Position numbers and translations under genes: made by a program | Source of the DNA: Acanthaster planci | Lineage: Eukaryota > Echinodermata > Asteroidea > Valvatida > Acanthasteridae | Assembly (NCBI RefSeq): GCF_001949145.1 | Contig: NW_019091620.1 | Coordinates: forward strand, 498,330 to 515,920 | DNA: 17,591 bases | Direction of reading: 5' to 3' | The notes under the pieces: model-generated | The model's input: only the letters and a program-made list of their open reading frames with translations | What the model was told of the DNA's origin: nothing | The model's database searches: none | In this document: positions 9,330-17,515 of the stretch, one piece after another | How positions within the stretch are numbered: position 1 is the first letter of the stretch | How the letters are laid out: each line of letters starts with the position of its first letter

Positions 9330-9700
9330 CTGCCATACTCCAACAGCAGGTTTTGTGAGGTTTTGGCAGGTTTGGTACTGTACCTGAGGAACTTGTTGTT
9401 GAATTTTGTGAGACTTGGGATGAAAGGCTCAGGGAGATGGTGTTGGATTCTGTGTGAGTTGGGACACACACAGGTCATTGTGTGCAGTATCTGGCTTGCT
9501 GTACCAATTGTTGGACTATGCTTGATTTTGTCAGGTTTGGTACTGTTCAATGCAAGCCATCCTTTTCTGCATAGACCACACCGTATCACTCAAACTCCAA
9601 CGGGCTCATTCTGTTGGAGTTTATCAGGTTTGGTACAGTGACCTGCGTGTACAAGTACATAGACAAGTACATGAACCTGTTGGATTTTGTGAACTGTTGA
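9330..9700. repeat. Degenerate repeat zone with CAGGTTTGGTAC units
   Basis: The 12-mer CAGGTTTGGTAC recurs at about 9368, 9532 and 9627, each followed by TGT or AGT. Between them a second theme, TGTTGGATTTTGTGA and close variants (near 9397, 9440 and 9677), recurs. This suggests an old tandem or composite repeat with units of about 90-160 bp. Open frames on both strands here are a by-product. A lone TTAA-CCCTAAC end occurs just before it at 9309 without a visible partner. Confidence 0.45.
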
Positions 9701-10043
9701 CCATAGTCTACAATATGCAGAGGCTGTATGCACAATGCATGAAATATTTTGCGACACAATCATCTGCAGCATTTGTTTTAGCATGTGAAGAGGAACAAAA
9801 GTCACATGGAAATTCGAGGACTGCTACTGGTATTTTTATACAGATAAATCACATTTTGTTGTGGTGTTCCTTTCACATTGTGCAAATTGTTTTTCTTATT
9901 TATGGCACAGATCTTTTTAAAATAGGTAAGGTCCAGTAAAATTCTTCAGTTAAGAGACCTGTTTGGTGCTTTTTTTTTTACAAAATTTGAATTTTGAACC
10001 CTACAAAAGGTTGTCATGATTGTTTCTATTTTATTTGCAATAG

Positions 10044-10196
10044 TCCAGATCTTGAGGAAGAGGGCCCACTGGATGACGTACCACTAATCATGTCTGAAGA
10101 TGGCATGGATAGTGAAAATGAAAGCTTGACCAGGAAGGGGAAAAAACGAGGGACATTATATGGTTGCTTCAACAATATATATGATGCATGTACAAG
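10044..10196 (+). CDS. ATP9B: ATP9-type phospholipid flippase, exon 2
   Basis: Internal exon of 153 nt bounded by acceptor TTTGCAATAG and donor ACAAG|GTATAG. It starts with the third base of a split codon and ends with the first two bases of the next, so it is symmetric and can be skipped in frame. It encodes residues 31-80: an acidic segment with DDVPLIMSEDG (41-50), then a basic RKGKKRG (60-66) and an aromatic/Cys stretch. The acidic motif and the following basic stretch closely parallel the cytoplasmic N-tail of vertebrate ATP9B (L-D-E-M-P-L-M-M-S-E-E-G). Such motifs are typical of endosome/TGN sorting signals, although sorting here is inference. The surrounding open frame beyond the splice sites is intronic read-through. 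Confidence 0.85.
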
Positions 10197-10608
10197 GTAT
10201 AGTACATTGTAATGATTGCCATCAGCAACACGACAGTCTTTTTTAAAAAGCATATACGTGTACTTGTACTGAGTAGTGTCTTGTTTTTCTCTTTGTATCT
10301 GTATTCAGCATGTTCCTCAAGAAATTAGGGTTTGTTAAATATGGTACATGTACTGTTCTAAATTAACTGCCAAAAACATTTTCATTAACACAAATGGACC
10401 ACATGGGGATGATAATTATTATTGAGTTGGAGCTTGAAATTGGGTGACCAAGCATATTGAAGCCCTAATAAGCATTCCATAGTGTCAGACAATTGGTAGT
10501 AAATGTCTCTTTGGGCACATATTGGATTGAAAACCAGCATTATGTGCCATGAATTTCACAGTACTTAAAAGTGGCAATTTTTGAAATTTGTTTTAAATAT
10601 TCCAACAG
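10197..10608 (+). other. ATP9B: Intron 2 of the ATP9 gene
   Basis: A 412-bp intron from donor GTATAG at 10197 to acceptor ATTCCAACAG at 10608, phase 2 on both sides. It is AT-rich with one TACATGTA at 10345-10352. I see nothing else in it. Confidence 0.8.
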
Positions 10609-10759
10609 CTGTTTTCATCCATGCAAAAGCTGTCTCTTCAAGGAGAAAGAGCTGAAACCTCGTGAGGTGTGGCTCGGTCGACATGGACCCGAAGAAGAGA
10701 CTTACCCAGCAAACAAAATCCGCAACCAGAAGTACAACATCTTCACCTTTTGGCCTCTT
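10609..10759 (+). CDS. ATP9B: ATP9-type phospholipid flippase, exon 3
   Basis: Exon of 151 nt between acceptor TTCCAACAG and donor CTT|GTAAGTC, ending in phase 0. It encodes residues 82-131. These are a Cys cluster CFHPCKSC (82-89), a likely palmitoylation or membrane-edge site also Cys-rich in ATP9 proteins; KEKELKPREVWLG (92-104); and NKIRNQKYNIFTFWPL (116-131). The last is the P4-ATPase signature N-Q-K-Y-N-x-F-T-F just before the first transmembrane helix, and K-E-L-K-x-R-x-V-W-L-G is specific to the ATP9/Neo1/TAT-5 class. These flippases sit in the TGN/endosomal system, act without a CDC50 subunit and affect phosphatidylethanolamine asymmetry and vesicle shedding (family knowledge). Catalytic domains and all membrane helices lie in exons beyond the window. 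Confidence 0.93.
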
Positions 10760-11347
10760 GTAAGTCATTCTTTTCAAAATGTTTTTACTATGCCATTGCA
10801 TTGTTTCTGTTATTTTGTGAATTTTGGGAGTGAAGGGGTTTTGATGAGTACCACCCATAATAACAAATAAACATGTTAGTCAAGTAGGTTCCACTGCAGC
10901 CCCACCCACTCTACCACCCAACAGCTGGATCGAGGGCTGCACTGACACGCTTGCTGGCACACGTATATATAGTTTGTATATAGTTTTGCTCATGAACATT
11001 TTCTAAGATCTTATGTTGTTTCCTAATGTTTCTTTTCCTTTGCAATAAACCACTTAAATGCTGTACCTTTTGGTCTTTCGTTGTCGCAGTGTGATGAGCA
11101 GTGCATAGTTAGGGCTTCTTTTCACTCAGGCTTTCTTAGTATGTGGAGTCACCTGACCTTTCCTCTGTGGCCACATGGTCACTGCAGAGTCAGTGATTGG
11201 ACCATCTGCATGTGGGCTACAATTGGGTCCTCAGTAGCAATCAGGCTGGCTTGAAAGTGCAGGATTGTTGCAGTTAGGGGTTGGTTTGGTTCATGGAGTG
11301 TGCTGTAGCTTCAGGATTTCTATTCTTCCTGCTTCATTAGTCAGTCC

Positions 11348-11476
11348 ATGCCAAGCATACACATATGGTGGGATGCTACAATCGTCGCCTTACTCAAGCC
11401 AAACAAATCTGCCGATGACTGAAGGAACTGCCAGCCTATCTAACTCCTCCGCATCCCTCACAAGCTTCTCAAATGA
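11348..11476 (+). pseudogene. Non-LTR reverse transcriptase scrap
   Basis: One frame reads IHIWWDATIVALLKPNKSAD, then D, stop, RNCQPI, stop, LLRIPHKLLK, stop. This follows the canonical LINE segment in which I-W-x-x-A-x-x-x-A-L-L-K-P-x-K is followed by Y-R-P-I-S-L-L and Y-K-L-L-E. Three stops (11420, 11441, 11474) sit where Pro, Ser and Glu are expected. The fragment is on the same strand as the host gene. No matching endonuclease or catalytic YxDD was found nearby. It is probably a different family from the LINE at 14600. Clade not assigned. Confidence 0.75.
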
Positions 11477-11678
11477 TGTCAAGCTGTTGGGAATAATTAC
11501 GCATCACAAAGCTAACCACCACTCTGTCAGGCCATGAATTTGGTAATTGATAGGGCAGGGCCACTTTGACCTTAACTTAAGTAAAATTATAGAGGGCATC
11601 ATGGCCAGTTGGGAGGGCACCAAGGCCAGATAGAATCAGCACTAGGTGCATGATCAAAAAGATTTGGCAATCAGAATA

Positions 11679-11724
11679 TACATGTACATGTGTACATGTA
11701 CACCGCATGCACACACACACACAC
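11679..11724. repeat. (TACATG)n cluster plus (AC)n microsatellite
   Basis: TACATGTACATGTGTACATG continues to 11702, and (AC)7 follows at 11710-11724 after a short unique stretch. It is the longest of the many TACATGTA clusters in the window. Open frames on both strands through here are not genes. Confidence 0.85.
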
Positions 11725-13122
11725 CTGCGTACCCACTCCTCGTACACAGACCCCAATATGAATTTTGTACCACACATATGAGCACTGAGAACAGAAAGTC
11801 AGGCAACTCTACACGTGAAATCTTTCGCACCTTCTCCTGCTGGAATATGAGTGCACAAATCGAGGCATTCACTTTTGCAGTGAGGGTGTCGCTGCCTGAA
11901 GTATCAGCACATTTCAGACCCGTGCTTCTATGAACAAGTGTGCAGCACATACATGTACATTCAATGCATTGACATCAAAGCTGGTGTGCATTGTATGCAA
12001 CATCGATGCTGTGAGATTTTAAGACAGCCGATCGGGTTGGCATGACATCGAAATACACTTTCAGTGGGTTTGCAAGCATCTGAAACCAAGGATTTTCATA
12101 TTTTAATAGGCTTATGGATGTTCATGGAAAAGGCACGATGGCCAATATAGGGTAAGGCAAAACCTCGGCCAGTGGGAAGGGCAATGACAACACTGGCCGT
12201 CGTGGCTTTCATTTATTTCAAGGCCTGGAGATTGCATTTGCATGCATTTTCAAAACAACTGGAACCCACGTGGTGCATAATATTAATTAATGGGAGAAAA
12301 ATCTGGTTTATGATCCCTAACAGTTTACAATCCAAAGAAAAAATGGTGATGTTGATAATATATCGGTACTGCAAAAATGAATTAGTATGTTACTGCCGTA
12401 ATATACATTTACATGTAAGAATTACCCAAGCTTAAAAATTCCATCAATCCAGTTACGATAGTACTATTAAACCATTTCCATTTTGCTTTCAGTTGTTGGT
12501 GTACATCAATCAGACAGATGGTATAAAATGATAGTTACAAGTTTTTTTGCCAAGAATATCAGCATGCTGGCTTTCTCAGGATTAAGCTGTGCTCTTTATC
12601 AGTGTTTATGGCATGATGGGGCCAGCTTTACTAAAGAGGCGTTCTGATGGCAAGGATGTGGCTTGGATACACAGGTATCGCTTAAAAAATGGCCATCAAA
12701 GGGTAGTCCATTTGGTGCTCATGCCACTATTTCAGAAGATCGCCGTCACAGTCAATCACAGGAAGTAATGTGTACAGCGACATCTCCTGGTGGATTCTGG
12801 ACACATTTGTTTGACGGTTGTGGGGGGTACTGCAAGATTTGGAACTCTTTCCTAGCCACTTTCTTAGGATTTTCCTCTTCTCGGCAGGCGGTTCACTATT
12901 GAAGTCCTCCTGTAGAGTCTCCTGATTGGTGCTAGTGGGACACTCTTCGGTGAGAAATTTCTGAACTACATGTACATCCAGTTCAGTCTCACTGGCTCTA
13001 GAGGTTCGTTGTGTTTAGTTAAATGGGTCATCGTTGGTAGAGGGAGAAAGAAAGAGTTTTTAAGCTGCCAAGTAAATATTTTCCATGGCCTTTAATACAT
13101 GTGTAAAACCGATATGGAAACC

Positions 13123-13191
13123 TTAACCCTAACAGTCCCAGATCCTCCGATTTCAATATGATTTTACATACACCATAGGGGGTAAGATTAA
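13123..13191. mobile_element. TTAA-flanked 61-bp mini-element, copy A
   Basis: TTAA (13123-13126) is followed by CCCTAACAGTCCCA and ends before TTAA (13188-13191). Its interior matches copy B (13450-13519) along the whole length at roughly 80%: TTTCAAT.TGATTTT.CATACAC and TAGGG near the right end. The right terminus (GGTAAGA) has decayed relative to copy B (GTTAGGG). Confidence 0.65.
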
Positions 13192-13449
13192 GTCAATTAT
13201 TTCAGAATTTGGAAGTGCTGTGCATGTGAATAGCAGTACTGTATTAGATCTGCAATGCATTGTGGCATATAATGTTGCTAAAACAAGGTACCGATACCCC
13301 CAGCATTTGTACTAATACATGTACCGGTACATGTACACTGCCCCGCAAAAAATATAGTGCACCTCGGTTGTATTTTTCAGTTGCTGATTTTTCCATAAAA
13401 TATCTCAGTTTGTCAATAAATTTACCGACCTGTGTCTTGTGTCATTATT

Positions 13450-13519
13450 TTAACCCTAACAGTCCCAACTCCTCCCATTTCAATGTGATTTTGCATACAC
13501 CCTAGGGAGTTAGGGTTAA
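13450..13519. mobile_element. TTAA-flanked 62-bp mini-element, copy B
   Basis: TTAA at both sides (13450-13453, 13516-13519) encloses 62 bp that begin CCCTAAC and end GTTAGGG, a perfect 7-bp terminal inverted repeat. TTAA duplication plus CCCT termini are the hallmark of piggyBac-type (also Kolobok-type) transposition. The element sits in the 5' leader of the Tc1-like transposon. It is far too small to encode anything. Confidence 0.7.
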
Positions 13520-13834
13520 TTAATCAAATAAATTCATATTTCGAAGGGTCTATGTCAGCCCTATGGTTCCATTTAAGAGCGATTTTGCAACAGCGTTTTG
13601 CAACCGTGTAAAATTGCCATATTGAAAGACCTCATTCAATATTCATGAAGCTCATTAATATATTATAGTGGCATTTAAACCAATGGCTACAAGATTTGCA
13701 TGGCGGGAAAATACATTTTCTGAATATTTATGAAGTAAAAGTTGACCCCATTGAAGGCTGTGGAAATTAGGGATTCTGGTGCTTTGTAAAGGGGGGCTAT
13801 TTTGCACATCAATCCTTTTACTCAAATCTCAGAA

Positions 13835-14578
13835 ATGAACACAGTGGCCACGAAAACCCCCCCTAACTGACCACCAAAAAGGCATGATCGAAGCTTGGCA
13901 GGAGGAAGAAATTTGGAAGCGAGAGATAGCCAGGCATCTTGGCATCAATGACAACACCATCAGGACTAATTTAACCCTAACCCTACATAATACTAGAAAT
14001 TACTACTTGTAGTAAAATGTAGTATTCGGTCCTGTCGCTTGTAAGAGGACATGACTTTATTGTTCTCAGAAGCCATACAGTACAGTAGATAAGACAATGT
14101 ATCATACAGTGCTCTGAATCTATGAATGCATGGCTTTATTGTTCTCTTTACAAGTAACAATGGAAGTATCCTAGCCAGAATTAGTAATTTGTAGCACTAG
14201 GTCCTTCAGGCTGAGGCTGTTACTAAGTATTTTGTAGTACTGTGTAGTGTAAGCCAAACAATGTGCTTGGTGGTTAGGGTTAAAGAAACTGGTGGAAAGA
14301 GGATCCATGGCAAGTCTCCCCAAATCTGGCCGTCCAAGGTCCACCAGTGCATGGGATGACCAATTCCTGGTGTAGACATGCCGCCAAAACCGTTTCCTTA
14401 CTGCCCCCCCCCCGAGCTGTGAACAGAACTCACCCAGACTGGTGTCGACGTCCATCACTCCACCGTGTCTCGTCACCTAGCAGCAGCTGGCTTGAATGGT
14501 CGGGTAGCAAGGCACAAGCCCCGCCTTACAGCTACCCACAAAACAAGGTGTCTAGCCTGGGCCCGCGAGCATCTAGCG
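13835..14578 (+). pseudogene. Tc1-like transposase, N-terminal half, broken
   Basis: A possible ATG at 13835 (MNTVATKTP) is followed, after a shift in a run of seven C, by LTDHQKGMIEAW and a first helix-turn-helix (KREIARHLGINDNTIRTN). The MITE interrupts it at 13971-14283. Reading then resumes exactly in frame: KKLVERGS, KSGRPRSTSAWDDQFLV, a TAG at about 14371, TCRQNRFLTAP, and a second shift in a run of ten C at 14404-14413. The second DNA-binding half follows: ELTQTGVDVHHSTVSRHLAA, KPRLTATHKTRCLAWAREHL. This GRPR linker plus LTAxHKxxRLAWAxEH order is typical of Tc1 transposases. The DDE domain is absent. Confidence 0.88.
13971..14283. mobile_element. 305-bp TTAA-flanked MITE inside the Tc1 transposase
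   Basis: The element (13975-14279) starts CCCTAACC and ends GGTTAGGG, an 8-bp perfect terminal inverted repeat, between TTAA copies at 13971-13974 and 14280-14283. Removing it with one TTAA restores the transposase frame (IRTN-L-KKLVERGS), which proves the insertion boundaries. The interior has no coding potential but carries a direct repeat (GACTTTATTGTTCTC at about 14051 and GGCTTTATTGTTCTC at about 14131) and TAGTA-rich ends. The TTAA target suggests mobilisation by a piggyBac- or Kolobok-type transposase. Confidence 0.88.
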
Positions 14579-14646
14579 AATTCGTATTTAGCAAGCAGCA
14601 TGAGCAGGTGTGCAGGCCTACTTCATCACAATGTGCTACAAGTACC

Positions 14647-15830
14647 ATGTATCAGTATACCCGTAATCAGATGTTGGCAATTCGCAGCTCCAAACATCCC
14701 GTCCAGCAGACGGTTCTTTTAAATTTAAAGAATAGTGGAATTTTACGTTATAGAGGTTCAAAATCAGGTCGTCGCCATAAACGACCGCCTTTCAGACTGA
14801 CTGTATTCCTGTTAGAGTGACATGCCGACCACAGCAACTTTCTTGTCATCGTGAACGGAATGACAGGATAGGGTTGGTTTACGTTTGCATTCGTGATCGT
14901 CTACATGTACAGCCCTCATTGGCATCAGTAATGCTGTGGAATGCACGATCGCTGAATAACAAGTTCAGTGAGCTTCAGGCAGCTCTGGCTTGTCAATACA
15001 GCACCACTCATCTACCGGTAATTGCTGTTACGGAGACATGGTTTTCTGCAGCTAACCCAGCAACTGCCTGCCAGCTGGCTGTATTTCATCAGTACTATCG
15101 TGATCGGTCAGATCAAACTGGTGGTGGGGTAGCTTTTTATGTTCGGGATGATATATGTACCGGTAGTAGTGAAGTCTTTAGTGACCTTGTTCTGAACCAT
15201 TTGGAAGTGGTGTGGGTTCATTTGAAATCTTCCCATACAATCAATCTACTGACTGAAATATTTGTGTGTGTTTTGTATTTTCCACCTCACTCTCAATATA
15301 GGTGTGATCTTATTGTATCTGTGGTCAATTTTATTCAAACAATTAAGGATAATCCAGCTTTCCTTTTAATGGATGATTTCAATGATCTTGATACTGATAG
15401 TTTGGAGCAAAGTGTTTCGCTTTTTCAGGTTGTTAAAACATTTATCAGAGGTAATGCGGTATTAGACATGTTAGATAAGATTTTGACTGATCTCGGAGAT
15501 TTTTATTGTGAGCCAGTGATTTCAGTACCAATTGCATCTAGTGATCACAATGTTGTAACTTTTGTGCCATGTAATGTTATTGGAGAAAGGAAAATTTCTA
15601 ACAGTTTTTATCAGCCTTGTCATGATTTGTCAATGAGAGCATTTGGCCAGTGGATCACTCATATGGATTGGGCTCCTATCCGTGGTTTAATTAAAAGATC
15701 GGATGATATGGCTTGTAATTTCCAACAAATTATTAACGAGAGATATAAGCAATATTTTGAGCTTGTTGCCATTAAACGCAAGAGTAATGATAAACCATGG
15801 ATGAACAACCAGATCCGTAGATTAATTTAA
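14647..15830 (+). pseudogene. LINE ORF2: N-terminus and endonuclease domain
   Basis: The N-terminal 57 codons (14647-14820) end in a stop. The frame then changes into a 337-codon reading (14817-15830) that holds the endonuclease. It contains WNARSLNNKF (residues 41-50, with the conserved Asn), VTETW (71-75, metal-binding Glu), GGGVAFYVRDD (102-112), LYFPPHS (153-159), MDDFND (185-190; the usual G-D-F-N has lost its Gly but keeps Asp and Asn), LDKILTDLGDFY (219-230) and SSDHNVV (241-247, catalytic Asp-His). The domain nicks target DNA to prime reverse transcription. The frame breaks after RRLI at 15830, and KRDTVFKQ continues in another frame. Confidence 0.85.
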
Positions 15831-17515
15831 AACGAGATACTGTTTTTAAACAAGGTGGTAATTATAGGCCATTGCGTAATGAGGTCCAGAGATCAATTCC
15901 AGCTGCTAAGCGTAGTTATTATAATCAAAGGGTTGAGTATTTGAAGAAATCTGATATTGATCAGTGGCATAGACAAATTCAGCTTCTTATAGGCAATCAT
16001 AAGAGCTCTTTTGAATTGCCCAATAATAATAAATCTCCCGGTGAAATAGCCAATGACCTTAATGTACATATTTCTGGGATTTGTTCAACATGTTCAAGTT
16101 TGCCGCCCCTTGATTTAAATTCTTTGACTCCATACTTACCAGCAGTTTCTTTGCCTCCACGGGTTAACCGTCAACAAGTTTACAGACGGCTTAATATTGA
16201 ACATGTCAAAAGCTAGCTACCCTGGAGATTATCCAGTTAAGCTTTTAAAGGAATTTGCTTTTGAAATGTCATTTCCACTAACTCACATTTTTAGTGCTTG
16301 TTTGGAAGCTGGCTGCTTCCCTAAAATTTGGAAACGAGCATCTGTTGGTGCAATTCCAAAAACTACTCAGGTTATTAATTTAGATCAGCTATGGCAAATC
16401 TCAGTTGCTCCTATTTTGGCAAGACTTTTTGAAAGTTTTCTATCTGAATGGGTTATGGATGATTTGAAGGAGTCGGTTGATTTACAACAATTTGGAAATA
16501 TAAAGGGTTGTTCTATAGAGCATTACTTAACAAGTATGCTGGATACAATTTACCAGGGTTTAGATAAATTGGGAAATTATGTTAATATGTGAACCATAGA
16601 CATCAGTAAAGCTTTTGACCGAATTAATCACACAATTGTTATTGTGAAAATGATTCATCATGATTCATCTGAGTGTTGATCTAGCCATCTTGCTTACAGT
16701 ATGCAGCTTTTTGGAGAATCATAAACAAGTTGTCCGTTTTAATAATGTTTTATCAAGCATGATGGACCTTACTTGTGGAGTTCCATAGGGAACAAAGTTG
16801 GGCCCTATTTTATTTCTTGCCATGGTTTAATAACGATTTAGCTTGTAATATACCCAATCATTGGAAGTATGTTGATGATTTAACTGTTCTTGAGGTTATT
16901 CCTAAGGATGGGAAATCAAATTTGCAGAGTTATTTAGATTCCATTGCTAATTGGTGTCGGGAAAATAATATGAAGTTGAATCCTGTAAAATGCAAAGCCA
17001 TGCAAGTTTCATTACATCGTAATTTACCACCTCCTTTTAATGTAGTTATTGATGAGACTCAGCTCCAGATGGTTTCCTCAGTTAAACTCCTTAGCATCTC
17101 TGTTACAAACACGTTGAAATGGGATGAGCAGGTAGGGAGGATCATTACAACTGCTTCCAGATGGCTGTTCATATTAAGTAGGTTGAAAAAGAACGGTGTG
17201 AGTACTGATGATTTAGTGTTGATTGATAAAATGTACATTCGCCCATTTTTTGGGTTTGGAGCAGCTGTCTGGTCCTCTTCTATTACTGTGGCACAATCCC
17301 AGAATATTGAGGGTGTTCAGAGATGAGCATTGAAGATAATATCTTATCCCAACATTTTTTCATACTCCCAGCTTTTTAATTGTTTTCTTTGCCAAATCTT
17401 GGTAGTGGTATTCTTAATTCTACTAGATATCATCATTTATTGCCCGTACACATCAAGAAGTCTCTGGACGCAGGCTAAGACATTCCCATCTTTAACAAAG
17501 TCCGCGCTGATGTAG
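15831..17515 (+). pseudogene. LINE ORF2: connector, reverse transcriptase, C-terminus
   Basis: The pieces in order are: connector NYRPLRNEVQRSIPAAKRSY (about 15860-15920); a frame change near 16212; RT start PGDYPVKLLKEFAFEMSFPL and IPKTTQ; a TGA at 16590; the catalytic box TIDISKAFDRINH (16593-16631); a TGA at about 16677; GVP-stop-GTKLGPILFL with TAG (16786-16788) at the usual Gln; a frame change near 16830; KYVDDLTVL with the YVDD catalytic pair (16868-16879); LNPVKCKAM; and IEGVQR with TGA (17324-17326) before ALKII, where Arg or Lys is usual. All catalytic aspartates are still present. The stops fit ordinary decay, including C-to-T changes (CAG to TAG, CGA to TGA). It is non-functional. 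Confidence 0.87.

Larger units (their letters stand above)
2823..10043 (+). other. ATP9B: Intron 1 of the ATP9 gene (about 7.2 kb)
   Basis: It runs from donor GTAAGA at 2823 to an acceptor ending TTTGCAATAG at 10043. The notable contents are listed separately: a foldback repeat, a Penelope-like element on the opposite strand and a degenerate repeat zone. I see no gene or RNA gene in 2823-5041, 5379-7270 or 8620-9330. Those stretches are AT-rich with many TACATGTA palindromes and some AGGCCTA motifs. A segment at 4350-4460 has short inverted matches around CCTGGGCTAGGACCAGACT and its later mirror. Confidence 0.65.
13336..14578 (+). mobile_element. Tc1-like DNA transposon, 5' part, with insertions
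   Basis: After a TA at 13334-13335, the sequence CACTGCCCCGCAAAAAATA looks like a Tc1/mariner terminal repeat at a TA target. The 5' leader contains mini-element copy B (13450-13519). The transposase reading starts about 13835, is interrupted by a 305-bp MITE at a TTAA, resumes at 14284 and stops matching after AREHLA (14578), where a LINE begins. The DDE catalytic domain and the right terminal repeat are missing from the window. The element cannot move on its own. Confidence 0.8.
14600..17515 (+). mobile_element. CR1/jockey-type LINE, near full-length ORF2, dead
   Basis: A non-LTR retrotransposon in sense with the host gene. The order is ORF2 N-terminus (YTRNQMLAIRS, then GILRYRGSKSGRR; from an ATG at 14647), apurinic-like endonuclease, connector, reverse transcriptase and a C-terminal tail (ALKIISYPNIFSYSQ, HHLLP). 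The RYRG-GRR start and RALKII-YPN...LLP tail place it in the CR1/jockey superfamily; the exact clade is not decided. The 5' boundary abuts the truncated Tc1 transposase near 14580-14640, and the 3' end lies near or beyond 17515. At least four frame changes and several stops inactivate it. Confidence 0.88.

Noticed and set aside
10760-10870. Open reading continuing past exon 3
   Set aside because: A consensus donor GTAAGT at 10760 and loss of flippase similarity show it is intronic read-through.
12663-12902. A 79-codon + strand open frame in intron 3
   Set aside because: No family resemblance, no flanking splice signals that continue the flippase, and length is within chance expectation.
13971-13990. 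TTAACCCTAACCCTA resembling interstitial telomere repeats
   Set aside because: Only about two units, and the matching GGTTAGGG end with TTAA duplication plus restoration of the Tc1 frame shows it is the terminus of a MITE.
14347-14646. The first 100 codons of a 157-codon + strand frame
   Set aside because: Over this part the Tc1 transposase motifs are in other frames. Only the last part (from 14647) is meaningful, as the LINE ORF2 start.
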